A stretch of DNA of 64,000 nt, taken from Rhizobium sp. P38BS-XIX (GTDB lineage: Bacteria; Pseudomonadota; Alphaproteobacteria; Rhizobiales; Rhizobiaceae). This document shows, one piece after another, positions 25,201 to 32,342 of the stretch; position 1 is the stretch's first letter; every line of letters begins with the position of its first letter. The position numbers were made by a program, and so were the translations under genes. The stretch is taken from assembly GCF_012641435.1 (NCBI RefSeq), contig NZ_JABAIJ010000003.1, positions 310,001 to 374,000 on the forward strand, written 5' to 3'. The notes beneath the pieces are model-generated. The model worked only from the letters and a program-made list of their open reading frames with translations. It was not told the DNA's origin and made no database searches.

Positions 25201-26183
25201 TGGATATTATTGGCTACGGCGCGTTCTTTCTCACCACAGCGTTGATCTTCTCCTTCATCACGCTCGGTTTGAACCTGCAATGGGGGCTGACGGGCCTCTT
25301 CAATGTCGGTCTCGCCGGCTTCGTTGCCATTGGCGCCTATAGTTCAGCCTTGCTGACGACGCCGGATACGGCCGGGCGGCTCGGCGGGTTCGGCCTGCCG
25401 ATCCTCGCCGGTTGGTTCGGAGCCATGGTGATTGCCGGCATTGCCGCTGCCATCATCGGCATTGCCACGCTCCGGCTGAAATCCGACTATCTGGCGATTA
25501 CCACATTCGGCGTGGCCGTCGTCGTCCAGCTTGTGGCGCTAAACGCACAAAAGCTGACCGGCGGCCCATTCGGTATCGGCTTCATTCCGCGCCTGTTCTC
25601 CAGCCTTGCCGAAACGCCTCTGCTCTTTAATCTTGCCAATCTCGGCGTCGTCGTCGTGATGATACTGATCGTCTATTTCGCGCTTGAGCATCTGGCAAAA
25701 AGCCCTTGGGGGCGTGTCCTCAAGGCGCTGCGCGAGGACGAGCGTGCCGCCATTTCGCTCGGCAAGAGCGCGCGGTTTTATCGTGTGCAGGCTTTTGCCG
25801 TCGGCGGCGCCATCATGGGGCTTGCCGGCGCCATGCAGGCGCATTTCATCGGCTTCATCGCTCCTGACAATTATGTTCCGACCTTGACCTTCCAGGTCTG
25901 GGTGATGTTGATCGTCGGCGGTTCGGGCAGCAACAAGGGCGCTGTCATCGGCAGCATCCTCGTCTGGGGCATTTGGGCGGGTTCCGGTGCGCTGACGAGC
26001 GTCCTTTTTTCGCCTGAGCAGCAGGCTCGAGCCGCATCGCTGCAGATCGTGGCGATCGGTGTCATGCTCTGCATCATCTTGCTGGTGCGGCCGGGCGGTC
26101 TCTTCGGCAACATGCCGCGTCGACGGTCTGCGATTATGGCGCCACAGAAGCCCGTTTCGGAAAAAAGCAACGCCGCCTCATGA
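25197..26183 (+). CDS. ABC permease, LivM type
   Basis: A 328-residue permease of the LivM family. LGLNLQWGLTGLFNVGLAGFVAIGAY is the family's conserved N-terminal transmembrane block, and the coupling helix is in SPWGRVLKALREDERAAISLGKS. The ATG at 25197 overlaps the LivH stop; a second ATG follows directly. The stop codon lies inside the 20-bp palindrome at 26171-26190. Confidence 0.94.
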   Translation: MMDIIGYGAFFLTTALIFSFITLGLNLQWGLTGLFNVGLAGFVAIGAYSSALLTTPDTAGRLGGFGLPILAGWFGAMVIAGIAAAIIGIATLRLKSDYLAITTFGVAVVVQLVALNAQKLTGGPFGIGFIPRLFSSLAETPLLFNLANLGVVVVMILIVYFALEHLAKSPWGRVLKALREDERAAISLGKSARFYRVQAFAVGGAIMGLAGAMQAHFIGFIAPDNYVPTLTFQVWVMLIVGGSGSNKGAVIGSILVWGIWAGSGALTSVLFSPEQQARAASLQIVAIGVMLCIILLVRPGGLFGNMPRRRSAIMAPQKPVSEKSNAAS

Positions 26184-26190
26184 GGCGGCG
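26161..26190 (-). terminator. Terminator overlapping the livM-type stop codon
   Basis: CGCCGCCTCATGAGGCGGCG at 26171-26190 is a perfect palindrome that contains the TGA of the plus-strand permease gene. On the minus strand it is followed by TTGCTTTTTT, so it has the form of an intrinsic terminator for the minus-strand gene ending at 26246. On the plus strand the T run is absent, though the stem may still end the transporter mRNA. Confidence 0.7.
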
Positions 26191-26245
26191 TCGAGATGTC
26201 TTTGCTTGGGCGCATCGGTTTCGGACCGATGTCATTAAGGGACTA

Positions 26246-26656
26246 TCAGGAAGCCACTGCGCGGCGTTCGGGCTGAGCGATACGCCGATCCGACTGTATG
26301 CGGATGCGGGTCTTGGCAACAACACGAACCGGGCTTTTGGAAGGTGCCGCCGGAACGCTCGCCGTATTGGTCTGCGTGGCTCTCAACCAACGAAGAATGG
26401 CATCGAAGCCAGGTTGGGCGGCACGCTTGAAATCCGCACTCATTTCCGTGTCCATGCCACAGAGTGTGGCGATTTCCTGCCAGTCTATTCTTCCAGCCCG
26501 CAGCGGCGGGCGCGATCTGAAGACGATTAGCCCAATCATGAAACCCTTCAGGTTTTCGAAGCTGTGCGGTTGCAGCAGCGGCGCGAGCCTCAGGTCGCAG
26601 AATTCCGAAATCTTGCGTTGGAAGACATCGGAGGCAGAGCTTTTCTTAACGGGCAT
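26246..26656 (-). CDS. Hypothetical protein
   Basis: A 136-residue basic protein that I do not recognise with certainty. The first 90 residues look folded (FQRKISEFCDLRLAPLLQPHSFENLKGFM, then RIDWQEIATLCGMDTEMSADF). The tail is low-complexity and basic. The DWQEIATLCGMD segment resembles the N-terminal part of some rhizobial integrase-like proteins, but no recombinase catalytic domain is present. The start has an AAGGA site, and a good terminator follows on the same strand, both arguing for a real gene. Confidence 0.6.
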   Translation of the reverse strand: MPVKKSSASDVFQRKISEFCDLRLAPLLQPHSFENLKGFMIGLIVFRSRPPLRAGRIDWQEIATLCGMDTEMSADFKRAAQPGFDAILRWLRATQTNTASVPAAPSKSPVRVVAKTRIRIQSDRRIAQPERRAVAS

Positions 26657-26951
26657 TATTCATTCCTTGCATGCGACCTCATCCAAAGGTCGGGGTGTGC
26701 GCGCTAAAGCACGGAAGTTAATGAAACGCAAACAACCGACCGATTGGCCGCTTTCAATTCTACGATGTGACGATATTTGGCGAAGGGCCTTGTAATCACA
26801 CTTCGGTGCGATGCCAAGCCCCTGTTTCGGCGCTCTAAAATAATGCTGACATCTTAAATTTTCATCGGGCAAACCATGAAAAAACTGTAACTTGTCTGGC
26901 GTGCCAATGAGAGCCACATTTGTCTTGCGCCGGATTTATGAGGTGAAAGAC

Positions 26952-27110
26952 ATGTCAGTCTTGGAAATGTTGGTTAGACGCCGGATGCAGGAAGAATATG
27001 CCAAGGGCACATCGCCAGAGCGGATTACCCGGCTCCTGCAGGAATTCTTCAACGGAACGGAGGCTTCTCAGACGGAAGCCGTGCCGAACCGAGCGTCGGA
27101 GACCCGATAA
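26952..27110 (+). CDS. Small hypothetical protein
   Basis: A 52-residue protein, mostly helical in its first 35 residues (MSVLEMLVRRRMQEEYAKG followed by ERITRLLQEFF) with a polar tail. The ATG at 26952 follows GAGGTGAAAGAC, a good ribosome binding site. Function unknown. Upstream in-frame methionines exist at 26892 and 26907 but lack such a site. The 295 bp between the neighbouring gene starts holds no other recognisable element. Confidence 0.5.
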   Translation: MSVLEMLVRRRMQEEYAKGTSPERITRLLQEFFNGTEASQTEAVPNRASETR

Positions 27111-27124
27111 TAATAGACTCATAA

Positions 27125-27170
27125 CTCCAAGGCCGGCTTTCGATGATTTTACCGAAAGCCGGCCTTGGAG
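27125..27170. terminator. 18-bp perfect hairpin between converging genes
   Basis: CTCCAAGGCCGGCTTTCG (27125-27142) pairs perfectly with its complement at 27153-27170 around a 10-base loop. It sits 15 bp after the small plus-strand gene and 33 bp before the end of the minus-strand class C beta-lactamase gene. Neither side has a clear T run. A shared, bidirectional terminator is the simplest reading. Confidence 0.6.
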
Positions 27171-27202
27171 CCGATAAAGCCTTACACGAAAACGTGATTC
27201 CG

Positions 27203-28396
27203 TTATCCGCCGTTGGAAGATGGGGTGTTTTCGATTGCCGTCAGGATCTTGTACGCAGCGGTGACGCGGGCCGTAATCGGATAGTTCTTGTTTGCCAGCA
27301 AGACGATGCCGATCTGTCGAGCGGGAATGAAGGCGGCATAGGCCCCGAACCCGTTCGTCGAGCCTGTCTTGTTCAGCAAAGTTTCCGGGCGTGGCTGTTG
27401 TGGCGGTGACAGACGATCGACCTTGTGTGGATCGAAAGCCATGTCGGACGAATTGCCGGCAAGCAGTCGGGCAAGCGTTGTCGGGTAGGCATAGATTTCC
27501 CAGCCAAGACCTTGGGTCATGGTCCCGATGTGGTAGTAGCCGACATGCGTGGCTGCGATGGCGCGCTGCAAACTATCGTCCGGCTTGGAGCTGCTAGTCA
27601 TGTTGGCTTCCAGAAAGCGCAACATGTCGGACGCAGTGGTCTTTATGCCGTAGGCTTGCGTGTCCAGAACGCCGGGATTGACGCGGATCGGCTTGCCCTG
27701 CTTCGAATAGCCGTAAGCATAATTGCCCATTTCGGCCGGCGGAACCCGGACATAGGTGTGATTGAGGCCGAGGCCGGCGATGATCTTATCCTGCATCAAC
27801 GTATCGAACGGCTCACCCATCGCTCGCGCCGCCAGATAGCCGAAAAGACCTATGCTCGGATTGGAATAAAGGCGGTAGGTCCCCGCCACGTAGGACGGTT
27901 TCCAGTCCCGATAGTAGGCGATCATCTTGTCATTGTCGGTCACCTCGTCCGGGAACTGCAAAGGCAGGCCGCCTGCGGCGTAGGTGGCAAGATCGAGAAG
28001 GCTGACACTGTCGAGGTGGCTGCCCGATAGCTCCGGCATGTATTTGCCGGCAGTATCGGAAAGCGACAGTTTGCCGGTGATCACGCCATAAGATCCAAGC
28101 GCCGCCGTGAAGGTCTTGCTCAGGGAGCCGAGCTCGAAAATAGTATCGTCGGTAACCTTCTGATCGGTCTCCTTTGAAGCCACGCCATAGTTGAAGGTGT
28201 AGCGCCGGCCTTTGACGATAACGCCCACCGCAAGCCCGGGAACATCGTTGTCCTTCATGAGCGGTGCGATGGTGGTGTCGACGATCTTCTCCAGGCGCTG
28301 TTGGTCTTCGCTGTCTGAAGCATATGCGGTCACGCCGTAACAGAAGCAGCCGGCAACAATGCTCAGCGCCCGCAGTCGAATGAAATGTGAGTTCAA
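27203..28396 (-). CDS. ampC: Class C (AmpC-type) beta-lactamase
   Basis: A 397-residue secreted serine beta-lactamase. The three class C motifs are present: SLSK (nucleophile Ser), YSN (Tyr-Ser-Asn) in RLYSNPSIGLFGY, and KTGSTNGFGAY near the C-terminus. The start is best placed at the TTG at 28396, with GAGGATATCCC in front, giving a signal peptide RLRALSIVAGCFCYGVTAYAS. It lies about 90 bp behind a class A beta-lactamase gene on the same strand, and a divergent AmpR gene follows, so both are probably one inducible unit. It hydrolyses beta-lactams in the periplasm. Confidence 0.93.
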   Translation of the reverse strand: MNSHFIRLRALSIVAGCFCYGVTAYASDSEDQQRLEKIVDTTIAPLMKDNDVPGLAVGVIVKGRRYTFNYGVASKETDQKVTDDTIFELGSLSKTFTAALGSYGVITGKLSLSDTAGKYMPELSGSHLDSVSLLDLATYAAGGLPLQFPDEVTDNDKMIAYYRDWKPSYVAGTYRLYSNPSIGLFGYLAARAMGEPFDTLMQDKIIAGLGLNHTYVRVPPAEMGNYAYGYSKQGKPIRVNPGVLDTQAYGIKTTASDMLRFLEANMTSSSKPDDSLQRAIAATHVGYYHIGTMTQGLGWEIYAYPTTLARLLAGNSSDMAFDPHKVDRLSPPQQPRPETLLNKTGSTNGFGAYAAFIPARQIGIVLLANKNYPITARVTAAYKILTAIENTPSSNGG

Positions 28397-28485
28397 GGGA
28401 TATCCTCTACCGGTATCGGTGGCTAGCTTGTCGCGAGATAAGGGCAAAAGGCGATGGCTCGTCAGAGCCGTCGCGTGATCATGAC

Positions 28486-29379
28486 TTAGATTTCGGAGGC
28501 GATGCGGCCGATCTCGGCGATGACCGCGTCCCGTTCCTTCGCCGCGATCTTGGGGATTTCGCAATAGGCCGTAACGATGATCGGGGCACGCTCGGATGGC
28601 CAGAGGATGGCTATGTCATTTGCGTTGCCATCCTTATCGCCGTTGGTGCCTGTCTTGTCGCCGACCAGCCAGGTCTTGGGAAGGCCGGCACGCAGGCGCG
28701 CATCACCTGTCTTGTTGGCAATGAGCCAGGCGGCAAGCTGCGATCTGGATGGCGCCGCCAACACGTCGGTGAAGAGAAGCTGGCGCAAATTGCCCAGCAT
28801 TGCGGCCGCAGTCGTCGTGTCGCGCTCGTCATCCGGCGTGTCGTGGTAGTTGAGCGTCGGCTCCGTGCGATCAAGGCGGGTGATGTCGTCCCCCAGATTG
28901 CGGCAGAAGTTGGTGACCGCCTTTGGGCCGCCGACGCTCGCAAGCAGCAGATTTGCGGCCGTATTGTCACTCAGGGTCACGGCCGCCGCACAGAGTTCCC
29001 CGATAGTCATACCGATTTTGCCGGCATTCGCCTTTGTTGCCGGCGAATAGGGAATAATATCGCTTTTCGCATAGTGAATGCGCCGGTCTAGCGTCTCGTC
29101 ACCCTTATCGACGCGGGCAAGCACCAGTGCTGCGGCCAACGCCTTGAAGGTGCTGCACATCAGGATGCGTTCACCGGCTCGATGTTCGATGCGCTTGCCG
29201 CTTGCCATATCGAGAACGCTGACGCAGATGCGCCCGGAGTGCTTGCTCTCCAACGCAGCGAGTTGCTGCTCGCCGCTATTCTTGTCTTCGGCGTGTCCCT
29301 TCGCTGTCGCACTCGCCAGGACGGGAATCGCAAGCAAGCTGCCGGCAAGAGTCTGCCGGCGTGACAATAGGATTGTCAT
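28486..29379 (-). CDS. Class A beta-lactamase
   Basis: A 297-residue class A serine beta-lactamase. STFK is the SxxK motif, SDN is in TLSDNTAANLL, the omega loop is EPTLN with the general-base Glu, and KTGT is the KTG box. A twin-arginine-like signal LLSRRQTLAGSLLAIPVL precedes it. A cysteine stands directly before the catalytic serine (CSTFK), as in several carbapenemases, but the usual partner cysteine after KTGT is replaced by Asn. I use the ATG at 29379 after GGAAACAGG; a GTG four codons upstream is weaker. Next to a divergent ampR. Confidence 0.93.
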   Translation of the reverse strand: MTILLSRRQTLAGSLLAIPVLASATAKGHAEDKNSGEQQLAALESKHSGRICVSVLDMASGKRIEHRAGERILMCSTFKALAAALVLARVDKGDETLDRRIHYAKSDIIPYSPATKANAGKIGMTIGELCAAAVTLSDNTAANLLLASVGGPKAVTNFCRNLGDDITRLDRTEPTLNYHDTPDDERDTTTAAAMLGNLRQLLFTDVLAAPSRSQLAAWLIANKTGDARLRAGLPKTWLVGDKTGTNGDKDGNANDIAILWPSERAPIIVTAYCEIPKIAAKERDAVIAEIGRIASEI

Positions 29380-29547
29380 ACCTGTTTCCACTTCGATGTC
29401 TGTTGGTCAGAGGTGCGCAGCATGGCTTCCGTGGACGTCATTGGAGCCTGCAATCACCTCATGACGCAGACTATGGCGCTGCTTCGTGCCCTAGACAAAC
29501 GATCAATTTTGGGCTTAGGCATGAGAAAAACTTGGGCATTGGACACA

Positions 29548-30435
29548 ATGGACATTTCACAACTGCCTCTCAACGCGTTGCGGGTTTTCGAAGCGTCGGC
29601 CCGGCACTGCAGTTTCACGCGAGCTGGACTGGAGCTGCGGGTGACCCAGACGGCGGTCAGCCATCAGGTCAAGGCGCTGGAAGAGGTGTTGGGCGTCACC
29701 CTGTTCAAGCGCCTGCCGCGTGGCTTGGCGTTGACCGACGAGGGGCATGCGTTGCTTCCGGTGCTGACGGATGCGTTTCGCCGCATGAGCGCGACGTTGA
29801 GCCAGCTGGAGGAAGGTAATTTCGATGAAATCCTGACCATCGGCGTGGTGGGCACGTTCGCTATCGGCTGGCTGTTGCCACGGTTAAGCGACTTCAAGGC
29901 GGAGCATCCGCATGTCGATCTCAGGCTGAAGACCAACAATAATCGCGCCGATATGGTGCTCGACGGGTTGGATTTCTTTCTGCGCTTCGGCGATGGCGCA
30001 TGGCATGGAACGGAGGCAATCCACCTCATGGATGCGCCGCTGTCTCCCGTCTGTACTCCAACGGTCGCACAGAGATTGCGGAAGCCCGCCGATCTTGCCG
30101 AAGTCGAGCTGTTGCGTTCCTATCGGCTCGATGAATGGTCACTCTGGTTCAGGGCGGCCGGCCTTACCCCGCCGCATCTTCGCGGCTGGATGTTCGACTC
30201 CTCGCTCACTCTGGTCGAGGCTGCGGCACGTGGTGTCGGTGCGGCGCTCGTCCCGGTCGCCATGTTCTCACATGAAATCGAAGCTGGCCGCATCGTGCAG
30301 CCTTTTCAGATTACGGCGATGACCGGAAGCTACTGGCTGACGCGATTGAAGTCGCGAGCAGAGACGGCTTCGATGAAAGCATTCCGTCAATGGCTGATTG
30401 CCGAAGTCGAGGAACTGCCATCTTTGGACGTCTAA
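29548..30435 (+). CDS. ampR: AmpR, LysR-family activator of beta-lactamase genes
   Basis: A 295-residue LysR-type regulator that matches AmpR closely. The winged helix begins QLPLNALRVFEASARHCSF, and the effector domain has IGVVGTFAIGWLLPRL, KTNNNRADM, LLRSYRLDEWSLWFRAAG and FDSSLTLVEAAARGVGAALVP, all diagnostic. AmpR senses muropeptides: UDP-MurNAc-pentapeptide keeps it repressing, and anhydro-muropeptides make it activate. The ATG at 29548 fits the AmpR N-terminus; a longer open frame upstream is not conserved. Divergent from the class A gene, with a 168-bp intergenic region that should carry the AmpR site, although I could not pick it out. Confidence 0.95.
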   Translation: MDISQLPLNALRVFEASARHCSFTRAGLELRVTQTAVSHQVKALEEVLGVTLFKRLPRGLALTDEGHALLPVLTDAFRRMSATLSQLEEGNFDEILTIGVVGTFAIGWLLPRLSDFKAEHPHVDLRLKTNNNRADMVLDGLDFFLRFGDGAWHGTEAIHLMDAPLSPVCTPTVAQRLRKPADLAEVELLRSYRLDEWSLWFRAAGLTPPHLRGWMFDSSLTLVEAAARGVGAALVPVAMFSHEIEAGRIVQPFQITAMTGSYWLTRLKSRAETASMKAFRQWLIAEVEELPSLDV

Positions 30436-30470
30436 AAAACCGCCGTCCCGAGTGGCGCCTGGGACGGCGG
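30434..30470 (-). terminator. Intrinsic terminator of the chemoreceptor gene
   Basis: CCGCCGTCCC (30440-30449) and GGGACGGCGG (30461-30470) form a perfect 10-bp stem. Read on the minus strand it is followed by TTTTTT at 30439-30434, ideal for the receptor gene ending at 30506. It also lies directly after the ampR stop and may serve both. Confidence 0.85.
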
Positions 30471-30505
30471 ATTGCCGATGTCGATCGATTGACGACGATC
30501 GGGCC

Positions 30506-32008
30506 TTAACCGGCGAGTTTCAATCTCACCGCGCCGGTTCGCGTTCCCGAGCGCACTGTCCTGAAGCGCCCAACCAGGCCTGCGAGCTCGTTGCTGATGT
30601 CGGCGAGATGGCGTGTCGAGGCGTTTGTCTCCTCCATGAGCGCCACGTTCTGCTGCGTCATCTGATCCATGTTGCGGACCGCCGAATTGATCTCGCTGAT
30701 GCCGACCGCCTGCTCCTGTGTCGAGCGCGCGATGGCGCCGACATTGCGGTCGATGGAGGCGACCTGGTTGCCGATGAGCTCGAGTGCTTCCCCGGTGCGG
30801 TTGACGAGTTCGACACCGCGCCGCACGTCATTGGAAGACCGGTCGATCAGATCCTTGATTTGCTTTGCGGCTGTCGCCGAGCGTTGGGCAAGTTCGCGAA
30901 CTTCCTGCGCGACGACGGCGAAACCCTTACCCTGTTCTCCGGCTCTTGCAGCCTCGACGCCGGCATTCAGCGCCAGAAGATTGGTCTGAAAGGCGATATC
31001 GTCGATCACGGAGATGATGTCGGTCATCTTGCGCGAGGAGGTTTCGATATCGTCCATGGCGGATACCGCCTGCTGGACCACGTCGCGCGAGCGCTCGGCC
31101 TCGGATGCCGATTCCTTGACGATAGCCTGAACCTCGCGCGTGCGTTCGGCGGTTTGCTCGGAGATGGTGGTAATCTGCTCGATGGCAGCCGCACTCTCTT
31201 CCAGCGCGGAAGCCTGCTGTTCGGTACGCCGAGCCATGTTGTCGGCGGCCGAAGAAATCGAGCCGGCCTCGTCGCGGACGCGTGTGACCGAATCTTCGAT
31301 GCGCTGCATGGCCGTTCCAAGAGACGCGATCGAGCCGTTGTAGTTGCTTTTCAGCATCTCGAATTCCGCAGAGAGCGCTTCGGTGATATCAGCCGTCAGA
31401 TCGCCGTTTGAAAGGCTGGTGAGAGCAAGGCCAAGTGCGGAAAGTGCTCGCTCCTGCTCGCGCTGGGCCGCCGCACGCTCGCTTTCGGCCTTGTCGCGCT
31501 CATCGGCGAGCACCTGCAGATAGACCGAAATGCCATAATCCATATCGACAAGGGCAGCCTTGATGATTGCCGAGAGCCGGCGTGATAATGCCTGTTCGTG
31601 CTTTCGCACCAGCACGCCCTTCAGCTGCTGAGCGACAATCGCGCGCACCATGCCTTCAAGGATCATGGCGTATCCGCCGATATACCAGCGCGGTTCCAGC
31701 CCAAGGCGGGCATGTGTCCTGCCGACCGCCGAAACGGCTTCGACATAATCGGGGCCATATTTGCCCAGCGCGATCGTCTTCCAATGCTCCTGTTGCTTGG
31801 ATTTGGCATGGGCTACATGCTGCTGCGACGAAAAGAACTTTGCCATCTGAGGATGCTTGGTGATCTTCTCATAGAAGACATCAAGGGAACCCTTGACGGC
31901 AAATTCAATGATGGGCTGCAACTCCGTGAGGGCCTGACGGGCGTCTTGCCCCAGTCCGACAAAGTCGAGCCGATCATCCAATTCGTTCATTTTCGACGCA
32001 CGCGACAT
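30506..32008 (-). CDS. Globin-coupled methyl-accepting chemotaxis protein (HemAT-like)
   Basis: A 500-residue soluble chemoreceptor. Residues about 15-170 are a protoglobin sensor domain, with a candidate haem-ligating His in [19 protein letters not shown]. Residues about 170-260 are linker with a HAMP-like stretch [17 protein letters not shown]. The rest is the MA signalling domain, with the hairpin tip [33 protein letters not shown]. There is no transmembrane segment. Such proteins bind O2 and signal through CheA/CheW for aerotaxis. Start at 32008 with GGAG six bases upstream. No che genes are nearby. Confidence 0.93.
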   Translation of the reverse strand: MSRASKMNELDDRLDFVGLGQDARQALTELQPIIEFAVKGSLDVFYEKITKHPQMAKFFSSQQHVAHAKSKQQEHWKTIALGKYGPDYVEAVSAVGRTHARLGLEPRWYIGGYAMILEGMVRAIVAQQLKGVLVRKHEQALSRRLSAIIKAALVDMDYGISVYLQVLADERDKAESERAAAQREQERALSALGLALTSLSNGDLTADITEALSAEFEMLKSNYNGSIASLGTAMQRIEDSVTRVRDEAGSISSAADNMARRTEQQASALEESAAAIEQITTISEQTAERTREVQAIVKESASEAERSRDVVQQAVSAMDDIETSSRKMTDIISVIDDIAFQTNLLALNAGVEAARAGEQGKGFAVVAQEVRELAQRSATAAKQIKDLIDRSSNDVRRGVELVNRTGEALELIGNQVASIDRNVGAIARSTQEQAVGISEINSAVRNMDQMTQQNVALMEETNASTRHLADISNELAGLVGRFRTVRSGTRTGAVRLKLAG

Positions 32009-32211
32009 GATCTGCTCCAGTAATGAAATTACAAGTACTTAGGGCATGTTCATGGTTAATAATTCATTAGATTTGGCGTCTATTTCTATGGGGAATGAAG
32101 GTCGCCGATGGCCTCAACCTGCGGCAAAGCGCCTCTATGTCTGGTTGTCGTGCGTTGTGTGATCTGCTAAGGCCGTGGCATCGTCAGACTTTCGCCATAC
32201 GGAGCATCGGC

Positions 32212-32241
32212 ATGGGAAGCTTAGCAACAGCAGATAGATAA
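32212..32241 (+). CDS. Candidate nine-codon leader peptide of the exporter gene
   Basis: ATG to TAA encodes MGSLATADR. GGAG at 32201-32204 is seven bases upstream, a good ribosome binding site. The stop codon ends one base before the hairpin at 32242. From memory, the leader of the inducible cmlA gene of Tn1696 is also nine codons long and ends ADK, where chloramphenicol stalls the ribosome at codon 8. The length, position and -AD-(K/R) ending therefore fit a drug-sensing stall peptide. Short frames occur by chance, so this remains a candidate. Confidence 0.6.
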   Translation: MGSLATADR

Positions 32242-32270
32242 GCCGCAACAGCTCACCTTGTTGTTGCGGC
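32242..32270 (+). promoter_or_regulatory. Candidate attenuation hairpin of the exporter gene
   Basis: GCCGCAACA (32242-32250) and TGTTGCGGC (32262-32270) form a perfect 9-bp stem. A ribosome stalled at the end of the leader peptide would cover the 5' arm and melt it. The exporter's own ribosome binding site (near 32329-32335) is outside this stem, so the mechanism would need a longer-range structure or a transcriptional effect. Confidence 0.55.
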
Positions 32271-32342
32271 GTTCTGTCGATCCCATTCCTTTCGAGACTG
32301 TAGGCAGGCGCCGTTCGATTTCTCCTTCGAGCGGATTTTTCC

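Larger units (their letters stand above)
32009..32342. other. Intergenic region holding the cmlA leader
   Basis: This 334-bp divergent gap carries the promoters of the chemoreceptor and of the exporter. Its right half contains a nine-codon open frame (32212-32241) and a hairpin (32242-32270), described separately. I could not identify a convincing -35/-10 pair. Confidence 0.5.

Noticed and set aside
26171..26190. Palindrome as plus-strand terminator of the transporter operon
   Set aside because: The T run follows only on the minus strand, so I assign it to the opposite gene.
29392..29547. A specific AmpR operator
   Set aside because: The site must lie here, but no T-N11-A or known AmpR box stood out enough to give coordinates.
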